Source of the DNA: Cupriavidus sp.
GTDB taxonomy: Bacteria; Pseudomonadota; Gammaproteobacteria; Burkholderiales; Burkholderiaceae
NCBI GenBank assembly: GCA_031180665.1
Contig: JAPSLP010000030.1
Location: 1-64,000 of the forward strand
DNA length: 64,000 nucleotides
Direction: 5' to 3'
In this document: positions 1 through 10,637 of the stretch, piece after piece
How the letters are laid out: each line of letters opens with the position of its first letter
Position numbering within the stretch: position 1 is the first letter of the stretch
The notes under the pieces: model-generated
Told to the model about the DNA's origin: nothing
The model's database searches: none
The model's input: only the letters and a program-made list of their open reading frames with translations
Position numbers and translations under genes: made by a program

Positions 1-15
1 GCTTTGTCCGTCCAT
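1..15 (-). CDS. livM: Start of LivM-type ABC permease (partial, cut by window edge)
   Basis: Only the first five codons are present. On the minus strand the ATG at 15..13 shares one base with the TGA stop of livH (TGATG), the classic coupling of adjacent permease genes. Translation begins M-D-G-Q-S. Identification as livM is by position only: LivM is the second permease expected after livG, livF, the binding protein and livH. The length and content of the protein cannot be judged here. Confidence 0.5.
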
Positions 16-899
16 CACTTCTCCCTCCCGAACAGCCCGGCCGGCCGCAGCAGCAATACGATCACCATGATCAGGAACACCACGGTCGACGACGCTTCCG
101 GATAGAACACCTTGGTCAGGCCCTCGATCACGCCCAGCCCGAGGCCGGTGACGATCGAGCCCAGGATCGAGCCCATGCCGCCGATCACCACCACCGCGAA
201 CACCACGATGATCAGGTTCTGGCCCATCAGCGGCGAGATCTGGATCACCGGCGCGGCCAGCACGCCGGCAAAGGCGGCCAGCGCGACGCCGAAGCCGTAG
301 GTCAGCGTGACCATCAGCGGTACGTTGACGCCGAAGGCCTCGACCAGCTTGGGGTTCTCGGTGCCGGCGCGCAGATAGGCGCCGAGCTTGGTCTTCTCGA
401 TCATGTACCAGGTCGCCAGGCACACCACCAGCGAGGCCACCACCACCCAGGCGCGGTAGTTGGGCAGGATCATGAAGCCCAGGTCGGTCGCGCCCGCCAG
501 CAGGTCCGGCGTCGAATACGGCAGGCCCGACACGCCGTAGATCGAGCGGAACACGCCCTCGATCACCAGCGTGATACCCAGCGTCAGCAGCAGGCCGTAG
601 ATGTGGTCTAGCTTGTAGATCCAGCGCAGCATGGTCTTCTCGATGACCACGCCGATCACGGCGACCACCACCGGGGCGAGCAGCAGCATCACCCAGTAGT
701 TGAGCCCGGCGTACTCCATGCCCATCCAGGCCAGCACCGCGCCGAGCATGAAGAGCGCGCCGTGCGCGAAGTTGATGACGTTGAGCAGGCCGAAGATCAC
801 CGCCAGGCCAAGGCTCAACATCGCATAGAAAGCCCCGTTGACCAGCCCGAGCAACAGCTGGGACAACATGGCGGGCAAGGGAATACCGAAGATGTCCAT
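15..899 (-). CDS. livH: Branched-chain amino acid ABC transporter permease LivH
   Basis: A 294-residue inner-membrane permease of the LivH family, which forms half of the membrane channel that imports leucine, isoleucine, valine or related small molecules. Almost the whole protein is hydrophobic, with about eight predicted membrane spans. It has the family's N-terminal hallmark (LLLGLVNGAFYAMLSLGLA, then NFAHGALFMLG) and the cytoplasmic EAA-like segment near the C-terminus (GGMGSILGSIVTGLGLG, about residues 238-256). Length is normal. It lies 156 bp after the binding-protein gene and is translationally coupled to livM. The true substrate is unknown; this family also moves amides, urea and aromatic acids. 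Confidence 0.93.
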   Translation of the reverse strand: MDIFGIPLPAMLSQLLLGLVNGAFYAMLSLGLAVIFGLLNVINFAHGALFMLGAVLAWMGMEYAGLNYWVMLLLAPVVVAVIGVVIEKTMLRWIYKLDHIYGLLLTLGITLVIEGVFRSIYGVSGLPYSTPDLLAGATDLGFMILPNYRAWVVVASLVVCLATWYMIEKTKLGAYLRAGTENPKLVEAFGVNVPLMVTLTYGFGVALAAFAGVLAAPVIQISPLMGQNLIIVVFAVVVIGGMGSILGSIVTGLGLGVIEGLTKVFYPEASSTVVFLIMVIVLLLRPAGLFGREK

Positions 900-1055
900 C
901 GCAGGCGTCAGCTATGCGGCGCCGCGGGCGCGCTGCGCGCCGGCCCGCCATCCATCGAGGGAGGCATGGGCCGGCGGCAGCGAACGCGCACGCGGCGCCG
1001 GTCGTTCATCGGGCCGCGACGATGCGCAAGGCGCGCACCGCCGCGCCGCCATTGC

Positions 1056-2264
1056 TTACTTCTTCAGCAGCGCGCACTTCGACTCGGCGGGCGTGGTGAA
1101 GGCCTGGTCGCCCGGGATCGTCGCCACGACCTTCAGGTAGTCCCAGGGCTTCTTCGACTCGGCCGGGCTCTTGACCTGCATCAGGTACATGTCATGAATG
1201 GCGCGACCGTCGGCGCGGATGTAGCCCTTGGTGTAGAAGTCGTCGATCTTCGCCTTCTTGAGCTCGGCCATCACCTTGTCCGGATCGTCGGTCTTGGCCG
1301 CCTCGACCGCCTTCAGGTAGGTGCGCACCGCGGAGTAGTCGGCCGCCTGCAGGCTGCTCGGCATCTTCTTGTTCTTGGCGAAGAAGCGGTTGGCGAAGTT
1401 GCGGGTCTCGTCGTTCATGTCCCAGTACCAGCTGTCGGTCATCAGCAGGCCTTCGGTGTTCTTCAACCCGAGGCTGTGCACATCGTTGATGAACATCAGC
1501 AGGCCGGCGATCTTCATGTTCTTGGTGATGCCGAACTCCTTGGCCGCCTTGATCGAGTTGATGGTGTCGCCACCGGCGTTGGCCAGGCCCAGGATCTGCG
1601 CCTTCGAGGACTGCGCCTGCAGCAGGAACGACGAGAAGTCCGACGCCGACAGCGGATGGCGCACCGAGCCGACCACCGTGCCGCCGTTGGCCTTGACCAC
1701 CGCCGAGGTGTCGTTCTCCAGCGAATGGCCGAAGGCGTAGTCCGCGGTCAGGAAGAACCACGACTTGCCGCCCTGCTTGACCACCGCGCTGCCGGTGCCC
1801 TTGGCCAGCGCCACCGTGTCATAGGCGTAGTGCACCGTGTACGGCGAGCACTCTTCGTTGGTCAGGCGGGCCGTGCCGGCGCCGATGTTGATGTAGACCT
1901 TCTTCTTTTCCTGCGCGACCTTGTTCATCGCCAGCGCGGTACCGGAGTTGGTGCCGCCCAGCAGCATGTCCAGGCCCTGCTGGTCCATCCATTCGCGCGC
2001 CTTCGACGCGGCGATGTCGGCCTTGTTCTGGTGGTCGGCCGACAGCAGCTCGATCGGCTTGCCGAGCACCTTGCCGCCGGCGTCCTCGATCGCCATCTTG
2101 ACCGCCTCGACGCCCGACTTGCCGTCGATGTCCGCGTACAAGCTGGACATGTCGGTGATGAAGCCGATCTTGACCGAGTCACCCGATACCTGGGCGGAGG
2201 CCGCTCCGGCCGCCATGCCCGTCACCAAGGCCGCCATCGCGGCTGCGAGCCGTTTGATCTTCAT
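1056..2264 (-). CDS. ABC transporter periplasmic binding protein (Leu/Ile/Val-type)
   Basis: A 402-residue periplasmic solute-binding protein of the type I peripheral-binding/LivJK superfamily. The start at 2264 is chosen because AGGAG sits eight bases upstream and because it gives a clean signal peptide (MKIKRLAAAM…, cleavage after Ala-Ser-Ala at residue 24); an upstream in-frame ATG at 2339 lacks both. The mature part opens with VKIGFITDMSSLYADIDG, the ligand-binding fold's first strand and loop. The gene sits inside the liv cluster between livF and livH, so it supplies substrate to that transporter. Which ligand it binds is not visible. In this lineage such proteins range from branched-chain amino acids to aromatic acids. 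Confidence 0.92.
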   Translation of the reverse strand: MKIKRLAAAMAALVTGMAAGAASAQVSGDSVKIGFITDMSSLYADIDGKSGVEAVKMAIEDAGGKVLGKPIELLSADHQNKADIAASKAREWMDQQGLDMLLGGTNSGTALAMNKVAQEKKKVYINIGAGTARLTNEECSPYTVHYAYDTVALAKGTGSAVVKQGGKSWFFLTADYAFGHSLENDTSAVVKANGGTVVGSVRHPLSASDFSSFLLQAQSSKAQILGLANAGGDTINSIKAAKEFGITKNMKIAGLLMFINDVHSLGLKNTEGLLMTDSWYWDMNDETRNFANRFFAKNKKMPSSLQAADYSAVRTYLKAVEAAKTDDPDKVMAELKKAKIDDFYTKGYIRADGRAIHDMYLMQVKSPAESKKPWDYLKVVATIPGDQAFTTPAESKCALLKK

Positions 2265-2312
2265 TGCTTGTCTCCTGTGTTTCGGCGGCCTCGCGCCGCC
2301 CGTTCCTACCAC

Positions 2313-2348
2313 CGTACCTTCGACCGTACCTTCGACCATGCCTGCGAC
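2313..2348. repeat. Three imperfect 12-bp tandem repeats
   Basis: CGTACCTTCGAC occurs twice in tandem (2313-2324, 2325-2336), followed by a diverged third copy (CATGCCTGCGAC). The array fills the short gap between livF and the binding-protein gene. It is one of several unrelated short tandem arrays in the window. Confidence 0.7.
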
Positions 2349-2357
2349 CCCGAAGGA

Positions 2358-3083
2358 TCAGACCCCAAGCAGTTCGTGCAACACCGGCATCTTCTGTTCG
2401 AGCTCGCCGGCGCCGAAGCGCTCGACGATGGTGCCGTGCTCCATCACATAGAAGCGGTCCGCCAGCGGCGCGGCGAAGCGGAAGTTCTGCTCCACCATCA
2501 CTACCGTGTACCCCTTCTGCTTCAGCATCCGGATCATGCGGGCCAGCGCCTGCACGATCACCGGTGCCAATCCTTCCGAAATCTCGTCGAGCAGCAGCAG
2601 GTTGGCGCCGGTGCGCAGGATGCGCCCGACCGCCAGCATCTGTTGCTCACCGCCCGACAGGCGCGTGCCCTGGCTCTGCCGGCGTTCGGCCAGATTCGGG
2701 AACATCTCGTAGATATCGGCCTCGCTCATGCCCTGCTTGGCGCCGGCGCCCTTGAGTTGCGGCGGCAGCAGCAGGTTCTCCTCGCACGACAGGCTGGCGA
2801 AGATGCCGCGTTCCTCGGGGCAGTAGCCGATGCCGTAGTGCGCGATCTTGTGCGTCGGCAGATGGATCGTCTCGTGCCCGTTGATCTTGATCGAGCCCTT
2901 GCGCGTGCCGGTCAGGCCCATGATGGCCCGCAGCGTGGTGGTGCGGCCGGCGCCGTTGCGGCCCAGCAGCGTGACCACTTCGCCGCGGTTCACCGTCAGG
3001 TCGACCCCGTGCAGGATGTGCGATTCGCCGTACCAGGCCTGCAGGTCGCGGATCTCGAGGGCGGGCGTGTTATCAGTCGTCAT
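2358..3083 (-). CDS. livF: ABC transporter ATP-binding protein LivF (non-canonical Walker A)
   Basis: A 241-residue cytoplasmic ATPase, second of the two nucleotide-binding subunits of the liv importer. The ABC signature LSGGEQQ is at residues 142-148 and Walker B LLLLDE at 162-167. Two departures from consensus are clear in the DNA. The Walker A loop reads GRNGAGRTTT (41-50), so the phosphate-binding lysine is an arginine (CGC). The residue after the Walker B glutamate is isoleucine instead of proline (DEIS). I recall a LivF subgroup with this GRT loop, so it may be a lineage trait. The gene starts 19 bp after livG and is surely in the same operon. Confidence 0.93.
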   Translation of the reverse strand: MTTDNTPALEIRDLQAWYGESHILHGVDLTVNRGEVVTLLGRNGAGRTTTLRAIMGLTGTRKGSIKINGHETIHLPTHKIAHYGIGYCPEERGIFASLSCEENLLLPPQLKGAGAKQGMSEADIYEMFPNLAERRQSQGTRLSGGEQQMLAVGRILRTGANLLLLDEISEGLAPVIVQALARMIRMLKQKGYTVVMVEQNFRFAAPLADRFYVMEHGTIVERFGAGELEQKMPVLHELLGV

Positions 3084-3102
3084 GTCGTCGCTCCGCTTGC
3101 TT

Positions 3103-3879
3103 TCAGTGCGCGCCCTGCAGCTCGGCCTCGACCGTGCCCATATAGGCTTCCATCACGCGCGGATCCTTCGAGACCTGCTCGTACGGCCCTTCGGCGAGGA
3201 TCGCGCCCCGCTGCAGCACGGTGATGGTGTCCGCAATCGACGACACCACGTTCATGTTGTGTTCGACCATCAGGATGGTGCGGCCGCTCGATACCTTCTT
3301 GATCAGCTGCGTGACGCGGTCGACGTCCTCGTGACCCATGCCCTGGGTCGGCTCGTCGAGCAGCATCAGCTCGGGTTCCATCGCCAGCGTGGTGGCGATC
3401 TCCAGCGCGCGTTTGCGGCCGTAAGGCAGATTGACGGTCACGGTGTCGGCGAACTCGGTCAGGCCGACCTGTTCGAGCAGCGCCATCGCCTCGTCGTCGA
3501 GCACCGACAGCGTGCGTTCGCTGCGCCAGAAGTGGAAGGCGGTGCCGAGCTTGCGCTGCAGCCCGATCCGTACGTTATCGCGCACGGTCAGGTGCGGAAA
3601 CACCGCCGAGATCTGGAACGAGCGAATCACGCCGCGGCGCGCGATCTGCGCGGGCTTCTCGCCGGTGATGTCGATGCCGTTGAACAGAATGGTGCCGGTG
3701 GTCGGCACCAGAAATTTCGTCAGCAGATTGAAGCAGGTGGTCTTGCCCGCTCCGTTCGGGCCGATCAGCGCGTGGATGGACCCGCGCCTGACCCGCAGAT
3801 TGACGTCGCTGACCGCGGTAAACCCCTTGAACTCCTTGGTGAGGTTGCGCGTCTCCAGGATGGTTTCCTGCTGGTTCAT
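3103..3879 (-). CDS. livG: ABC transporter ATP-binding protein LivG
   Basis: A 258-residue ATPase subunit with a standard Walker A (GPNGAGKT, residues 40-47) and Walker B (LMLLDEP, 171-177). The signature loop is degenerate (LPYGRKR, 151-157, where LSYGxQR is usual). The start at 3879 is preceded by GGCAGGAGAC, a good ribosome site; the frame stays open to 4152 but that extension has no ribosome site and no LivG similarity. It is the first gene of the leftward livG–livF–binding protein–livH–livM cluster. Pairing a normal ATPase with the lysine-less LivF suggests an asymmetric nucleotide-binding dimer, which is inference. Confidence 0.93.
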   Translation of the reverse strand: MNQQETILETRNLTKEFKGFTAVSDVNLRVRRGSIHALIGPNGAGKTTCFNLLTKFLVPTTGTILFNGIDITGEKPAQIARRGVIRSFQISAVFPHLTVRDNVRIGLQRKLGTAFHFWRSERTLSVLDDEAMALLEQVGLTEFADTVTVNLPYGRKRALEIATTLAMEPELMLLDEPTQGMGHEDVDRVTQLIKKVSSGRTILMVEHNMNVVSSIADTITVLQRGAILAEGPYEQVSKDPRVMEAYMGTVEAELQGAH

Positions 3880-4355
3880 GTCTCCTGCCCGTCCTCGTTC
3901 GGCGCGACGCTGGCTTCTGGCCCGTCGTGCCCGGATTCGACCCGCGATCCCGGCCGGCGCTGCGCGAATATCAGCGCGGGTGGGATCGCCTTGTCTGCAA
4001 TGTCTTATTGATTTGTATGGCAGCGCGCTGGGTGGCAGCGGCGGCACGGTCGGATGCAAGCGCCGATGCATGCGCAGATGTGAGCGCGGCATCACGACTG
4101 TCCGGCGTCTATTGTGGGCACCTGTTGCGTCGCAAAACATCCGGGTTTGCACTGAGCCTGAAACATGAACCAGCTGTCATGTTTGTCAGGCAGTGCGGCG
4201 GCGGTGTGCGGGCTTCCTGCGGGAAAGCCGCAAGCAAGGCATGGGCAAGCTCCGGAGAAGCTGCCACAACGCTGCGGGGACGCAGGGAGCGGTGCTGCGC
4301 CGCGGGCGGGCGGCGCCGACGGTGGCGCTGAAACCGTGGCGGAGCGTCTGTCGCC
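3880..4355. other. Gene-free region upstream of the liv cluster
   Basis: About 475 bp with no supportable gene. It must hold the promoter of the leftward livG operon. The only AT-rich stretch on that strand is around 4000-4025 (ATACAAATCAATAAGACATT on the minus strand), a plausible promoter zone, but I cannot assign a -35/-10 pair. Several short open frames cross here; none has coding features. Confidence 0.5.
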
Positions 4356-5975
4356 TCAGCCGCGCGCGCCGCTGCGCCAGTCCTCGCGGATCATGTCGCT
4401 GGCGCGCTCGGCGATCATGATGGTCGGCGAGTTGGTATTGCCAGAGGTGATCAGCGGCATCACCGAGGCATCGACCACGCGCAGGCCCTGCACGCCGATC
4501 ACGCGCAGGCGCTGGTCCACCACCGCCTGCGGATCGTCGGCCTTGCCCATGCGGCAGGTGCCGACCGGATGGAAGATCGTGGTGCCGATATCGCCGGCCG
4601 CGCGCGCCAGCGACTCGTCGTCCTGGACATGCGGCCCCGGCAGCCATTCCTGCGGCCGGTACGGCGCCAGCGCCGGCGCGGCGACGATGCGGCGGGTCAG
4701 GCGAAGCGAGTCCGCCGCGACCTTGCGGTCCTCGTCGGTGGACAGGTAGTTGGGCGCGATCACCGGCGCCTGGCGGAAGTCAGGGCTGTCGATGTGGACG
4801 CTGCCGCGCGAGGTCGGCCGCAGATTGCAGACGCTGGCGGTGAAGGCGTTGAAGGTGTGCAGCGGCTCGCCAAACTTGTCGAGCGACAACGGTTGCACGT
4901 GGTACTCGACATTGGGCCGCGCCTGGTCCGGATCCGAGCGCGCGAACGCGCCCAGCTGCGACGGCGCCATGCTCATCGGTCCGCTCTGGTTCCACGCGTA
5001 CTGCAGCCCGATGCCGAGCTTGCCCCACCAGTTGCCGACCCGCGTGTTGAGCGTGCGCACGCCCTCGACCTTGACGATCATGCGCAGCTGCAGATGATCC
5101 TGCAGGTTCTCGCCGACGCCGGGCAGCGCCTGCCGCACCGGGATACCGAGCGCCTGCAGCCGTTCCGGCTGGCCGATGCCCGAGAGCTCCAGCAATTGCG
5201 GCGTGTTGACCGCGCCCGCGGCGAGGATCACCTCGCGCCGGGCCGCCACCGTGTGCGGCTGGCCGCCGCCGATGTAATGCAGGCCGCTGCAGCGGCGTGC
5301 GTCGAAGGTCAGCTCGCTGACCTGCGCGCCGGTGACGATGGTCAGGTTCGGCCGTTCGGAGGCGCGCCGCAGGAAGGCCTTCGAGGTGTTCCAGCGAATG
5401 CCGCGGCGCTGGTTGACCTCGAAGTAGCCGACGCCGAAGTTGTCGCCGCGATTGAAGTCGTCGGTGCGCGGAATGCCGGTCTGCTCCGCCGCGTCGATGA
5501 AGCGCTCGAGGATGTCCCAGCGCAGACGCTGCGGCTCGACGCGCCATTCGCCGCCGGCGCCGTGATAGTCGTTGGCGCCGCGATGATGGTCCTCGCTGCG
5601 TTTGAACAGCGGCAGCACGTTGTCCCAGCGCCAGCCGTCGTCGCCGGTGATGCGCGCCCACTCGTCGTAGTCCTCGCGCTGCCCGCGCATGTAGATCATG
5701 CCGTTGATCGACGAGCAGCCGCCCAGCACGCGGCCGCGCGGATAGATCAGCGAGCGGCCGTTCAGTCCCGGCTCGGCCACGGTGCGGTACATCCAGTCGG
5801 TGCGCGGATTGCCGATGCAGTACAGATAGCCCACCGGAATATGGATCCAGTGGTAGTCGTCCTTGCCGCCCGCCTCGAGCAGCAGCACGCTGACGTCGGC
5901 GTCCTGCGTCAGCCGGTTGGCCAGCACGCAGCCCGCGGTGCCGCCGCCGACGATGATGTAGTCGTAGGTCTCCAT
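4356..5975 (-). CDS. GMC-family FAD-dependent oxidoreductase (choline/alcohol dehydrogenase-like)
   Basis: A 539-residue flavoprotein of the glucose-methanol-choline family, oxidising an alcohol with FAD. The N-terminus METYDYIIVGGGTAGC holds the dinucleotide-binding GxGxxG (residues 10-15). The first GMC signature is visible (PRGRVLGGCSSINGMIYMRG), and so are the second (GAVNTPQLLELSGIG) and the C-terminal active-site region (FHPVGTCRMG … SGNTNSPTIMIAERASDMI). The start at 5975 has AGAAGAG upstream and places the FAD motif at the right distance; a longer frame to 6038 adds no family sequence. The substrate is not evident. It resembles BetA, but no betaine genes are nearby. Confidence 0.9.
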   Translation of the reverse strand: METYDYIIVGGGTAGCVLANRLTQDADVSVLLLEAGGKDDYHWIHIPVGYLYCIGNPRTDWMYRTVAEPGLNGRSLIYPRGRVLGGCSSINGMIYMRGQREDYDEWARITGDDGWRWDNVLPLFKRSEDHHRGANDYHGAGGEWRVEPQRLRWDILERFIDAAEQTGIPRTDDFNRGDNFGVGYFEVNQRRGIRWNTSKAFLRRASERPNLTIVTGAQVSELTFDARRCSGLHYIGGGQPHTVAARREVILAAGAVNTPQLLELSGIGQPERLQALGIPVRQALPGVGENLQDHLQLRMIVKVEGVRTLNTRVGNWWGKLGIGLQYAWNQSGPMSMAPSQLGAFARSDPDQARPNVEYHVQPLSLDKFGEPLHTFNAFTASVCNLRPTSRGSVHIDSPDFRQAPVIAPNYLSTDEDRKVAADSLRLTRRIVAAPALAPYRPQEWLPGPHVQDDESLARAAGDIGTTIFHPVGTCRMGKADDPQAVVDQRLRVIGVQGLRVVDASVMPLITSGNTNSPTIMIAERASDMIREDWRSGARG

Positions 5976-6112
5976 GCTCTTCTTCTGGGTTGGGTAGTCG
6001 ATCGGGCTGCGGTCGTCCCGCGGGAGGACGGCCGGCAAGCGTGAGGCGTCAGGTGTTCAGTGTCAGGTGTCGCGCGTTGCCTCGATGCCTTGGAATCGCG
6101 TCGGCGCGCGTC

Positions 6113-7003
6113 TCAGCGGTTCGTATCCGTCACCGGCTGCAGATGGCGGCGCAGCCAGTCGCTCAGCGCGTCGAGCACTTCGCCCCGCAGCGCTGGCTGC
6201 TCGTTGAAGATCTCGTGGTAAGCGTGCTCGAACCAGATGCATTCGTGCAGGTCGGTCGGCGCATTGTCGCAGAAGCGACGGCTGCCCGCCGGATCGACCA
6301 CGCGGTCGGCGCCCGCCACCAGCAGCAGCGTCGGCGCCTCGAGCAGCGGCGCATCGGCCTGCGCGCGTTCGATGCCGAGCATCATGCTCTGCAGGATGCC
6401 GGCCGTCAGCGTGCGCTGCACCAGCGGATCGCTGCGATAGCTGGCCACTTCGGCGGGATCGTGGCTGAGGTCGGTCGGACGGATCGGGCTCGGTACGCGC
6501 AGGTTCGGCGCCAGCGTCAGCAACATCCGCTGCAGCGTCAGCATCGGGCCGGTCAGGCGCAGCGCCAGCGCGGGCGAGGACAGCACCAGTGCACGCACCG
6601 GCCGCACGCGCGAAGTCGCCAGCTGCGCCGCGACCAGCCCGCCCATGCTGTGGCCCAGCACGATCGGCAGTTCGGGCCAGCGCTGCACCGCGCCGTCGTA
6701 GATCTCCACCAGATCGTCGAGGAAGACATCGGGCCGCTCGGCCACCATGCGCGCGCCGCCGCTGGCGCCGTGGCCGCGCTGGTCGTAGGCCAGCACGCGC
6801 AGGCCCAATGCGCGCAGCCGCGCGGCCACATGCGCATAGCGTCCGCAGTGCTCGGCCAGCCCGTGTACCAGCAGCAGCGTGCCCGACGGCTCGGGCCACA
6901 GCTGCGGGTCGGGCAGCCAGGTGCGCAGCAGCAGCTCGGTGCCGTCGCGCATGCGCTGGCGGCTTTCGACCGGCGCGATGGCGGCGCTCTGGGATGCATC
7001 CAT
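6113..7003 (-). CDS. Alpha/beta hydrolase, monoacylglycerol lipase-like
   Basis: A 296-residue serine hydrolase of the PldB/monoglyceride-lipase (Hydrolase_4) type. Visible elements are the oxyanion HG (VHGLAEHCGRY, 47-57), the nucleophile elbow GHSMGG (117-122, Ser119), a cap region rich in PxLxLRLTGPML-like helices, the acid loop (LLVAGADRVVDP) and the catalytic histidine (EHAYHEIFNE). The start at 7003 has GAGGAG nine bases upstream. No signal peptide is seen, so it is cytoplasmic. It most likely hydrolyses monoacylglycerols or lysophospholipids. It reads in the same direction as the GMC oxidoreductase but is separated from it by about 137 bp and may be independent. Confidence 0.87.
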   Translation of the reverse strand: MDASQSAAIAPVESRQRMRDGTELLLRTWLPDPQLWPEPSGTLLLVHGLAEHCGRYAHVAARLRALGLRVLAYDQRGHGASGGARMVAERPDVFLDDLVEIYDGAVQRWPELPIVLGHSMGGLVAAQLATSRVRPVRALVLSSPALALRLTGPMLTLQRMLLTLAPNLRVPSPIRPTDLSHDPAEVASYRSDPLVQRTLTAGILQSMMLGIERAQADAPLLEAPTLLLVAGADRVVDPAGSRRFCDNAPTDLHECIWFEHAYHEIFNEQPALRGEVLDALSDWLRRHLQPVTDTNR

Positions 7004-7053
7004 GCGATCGCTCTCCTCGTCGGCGCGCGGCACGGCCGCACGCCGGTCAGCGT

Positions 7054-7518
7054 TCAAGAGTGGCAGGCGTGGCGCGCATTGCCATCGGGTGCATTGTCGT
7101 CGGGAGTTTCCCCGACGGGCGGCGCGCGCCCGGGCTCGGCGAAGTCGGCGAGGATCGGGCAATCCGGCCGCTCGTCGCCGCTGCACGCCTCGGCCAGCGC
7201 GCGCAGCGTGTCGCGCATGGCCGCCAGTTCCGCGATGCGCGTTTCCAGTTCGGCGACATGGCGCAGCGTCAATGCCTTGACGTCGGCGCTGGCGCGCCCG
7301 CGGTCCTGCCACAGCAGCAACAGGTTGCGGATCTCGTCCAGCGAGAACCCGAGATTACGGGCGCGCCGCACGAAGCGCAAGGTATGCAGCGCGCGCTCGT
7401 CGTAGCGGCGATAGCCCCCTTCGCTGCGCGGCGGCTCCGGTAGCAGCCCGATCGATTCGTAGTGCCGGATCATCTTGGCGGACACGCCCGAGGCGGCCGC
7501 CGCTTCGCCGATATTCAT
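7054..7518 (-). CDS. cueR: MerR-family copper-responsive regulator CueR
   Basis: A 154-residue MerR-type activator. The N-terminal winged helix (MNIGEAAAASGVSAKMIRHYESIGLLPEPPR) is followed by a long dimerisation helix and a metal loop with cysteines at positions 112 and 120 (CSGDERPDC), exactly the Cu(I)-coordinating pair of E. coli CueR. A Cys/His/Asp/Ser-rich C-terminal extension ends in HACHS, which could add metal affinity; that is inference. The gene follows copA by 20 bp, so copA and its activator form one operon driven by the CueR-type promoter at 10105-10135, a positive feedback arrangement. Confidence 0.93.
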   Translation of the reverse strand: MNIGEAAAASGVSAKMIRHYESIGLLPEPPRSEGGYRRYDERALHTLRFVRRARNLGFSLDEIRNLLLLWQDRGRASADVKALTLRHVAELETRIAELAAMRDTLRALAEACSGDERPDCPILADFAEPGRAPPVGETPDDNAPDGNARHACHS

Positions 7519-7538
7519 CGCCTTGCTTCCTCCAGGTT

Positions 7539-10067
<2,529 letters not shown>

Positions 10068-10104
10068 GGCGGTTGGCATCCTCGTTGACATTGCCTGTCA
10101 CTGG

Positions 10105-10135
10105 ATGCTGGACCTTACCATGCTAGGAAGGTCAA
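10105..10135 (-). promoter_or_regulatory. CueR-activated copA promoter
   Basis: On the minus strand the sequence TTGACC (-35, 10135-10130), a 19-bp spacer and CAGCAT (-10, 10110-10105) reproduce the over-long spacer typical of MerR-family promoters. The spacer region holds the dyad GACCTT-N11-AAGGTC. This closely matches the E. coli copA promoter layout (TTGACCTTCC … GGAAGGT). Copper-loaded CueR would untwist it. Confidence 0.85.
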
Positions 10136-10178
10136 GGCCGGCGTGCCAGTTTTTTGTGCCCCGGAAAGGGCCTTGCGC

Positions 10179-10203
10179 TTGACATGATGGGAAGGTTCAC
10201 AAT
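10179..10203 (+). promoter_or_regulatory. Apparent damaged CueR promoter of copZ
   Basis: TTGACA (10179-10184), then 13 bp containing GGGAAGGTT, then CACAAT (10198-10203). Inserting six bases (CTTCCC) after TTGAC would recreate a perfect CueR palindrome with a 19-bp spacer, as at copA. What is seen is one good operator half-site and a spacer 6 bp too short. Whether the promoter still works is unknown. Confidence 0.5.
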
Positions 10204-10232
10204 GATGCCATCGTTCCGGACGCCATCCGGCC

Positions 10233-10298
10233 GTTCCCGCGCAGGCGGGAGTCCAGGCTATTTCGACGCCACCGGGTGCCCGCACGCGCGGGAACGAC
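10233..10298. repeat. Dispersed paired-palindrome element, copy 1
   Basis: Two GC-rich hairpins: GTTCCCGCGCAGGCGGGA, followed by CCAG, a short core, then GGTGCCCGCACGCGCGGGAAC ending in GAC. It belongs to the same family as the elements at 10556, 56341 and 63817. It lies in the leader between the copZ promoter and the copZ ATG. Confidence 0.8.
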
Positions 10299-10340
10299 GG
10301 ATATCCGGTCCCCATTTCACCCCTACCGAGGAGTTCAACG

Positions 10341-10535
10341 ATGATGCAGTTTCAAGTGGAAGGCATGTCCTGCAATCACTGCGTGGGCGCGATCACGCGC
10401 GCGGTGAAGGCGGTCGATCCCGATGCGCGCGTGTCGGCCGATATCGCGGCGCAGGCGGTCAGCGTGGAATCGGACGCCGATGCGCAGGAAGTGCGCGAGG
10501 CCATCGAATCGGCCGGCTATCCGGTCAAGGGCTGA
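10341..10535 (+). CDS. copZ: Copper chaperone CopZ (HMA domain)
   Basis: A 64-residue single-domain heavy-metal-associated protein that carries Cu(I) in the cytoplasm and hands it to CopA. The metal site GMSCNHC is at residues 8-14 (Cys11, Cys14). The fold's second half ends in the typical AIESAGYPVKG. CGAGGAG lies nine bases before the ATG-ATG start. It is divergent from copA–cueR. Its own upstream CueR-like promoter appears to have lost one half-site, and a 66-bp palindromic repeat sits in its leader, so copper control may differ from that of copA. Confidence 0.93.
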   Translation: MMQFQVEGMSCNHCVGAITRAVKAVDPDARVSADIAAQAVSVESDADAQEVREAIESAGYPVKG

Positions 10536-10555
10536 CCAAGGCCTCGAATTCCGCC

Positions 10556-10622
10556 GTCCCCGCGAACGCGGGGACCCAGTGGCTTGGAAAGATGCTGGAT
10601 TCCCGCGTGCGCGGGAATGACG
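10556..10622. repeat. Dispersed paired-palindrome element, copy 2
   Basis: GTCCCCGCGAACGCGGGGAC, then CCAGTGG…CTGGA, then TTCCCGCGTGCGCGGGAATGACG. It sits between the convergent copZ and ompW genes, where its two hairpins could also serve as a bidirectional transcription stop. Confidence 0.85.
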
Positions 10623-10637
10623 TCATGGCGGCGACGC

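Noticed and set aside
762-3224. An 820-codon plus-strand open frame across the liv genes
   Set aside because: It crosses several well-supported minus-strand genes and their gaps, and the translation is compositionally biased (Arg/His/Gln) without any domain.
4165-4749. Plus-strand open frame MNQLSCLSGS… upstream of the liv cluster
   Set aside because: Runs into the antisense of the GMC oxidoreductase; no ribosome site, signal peptide or domain.
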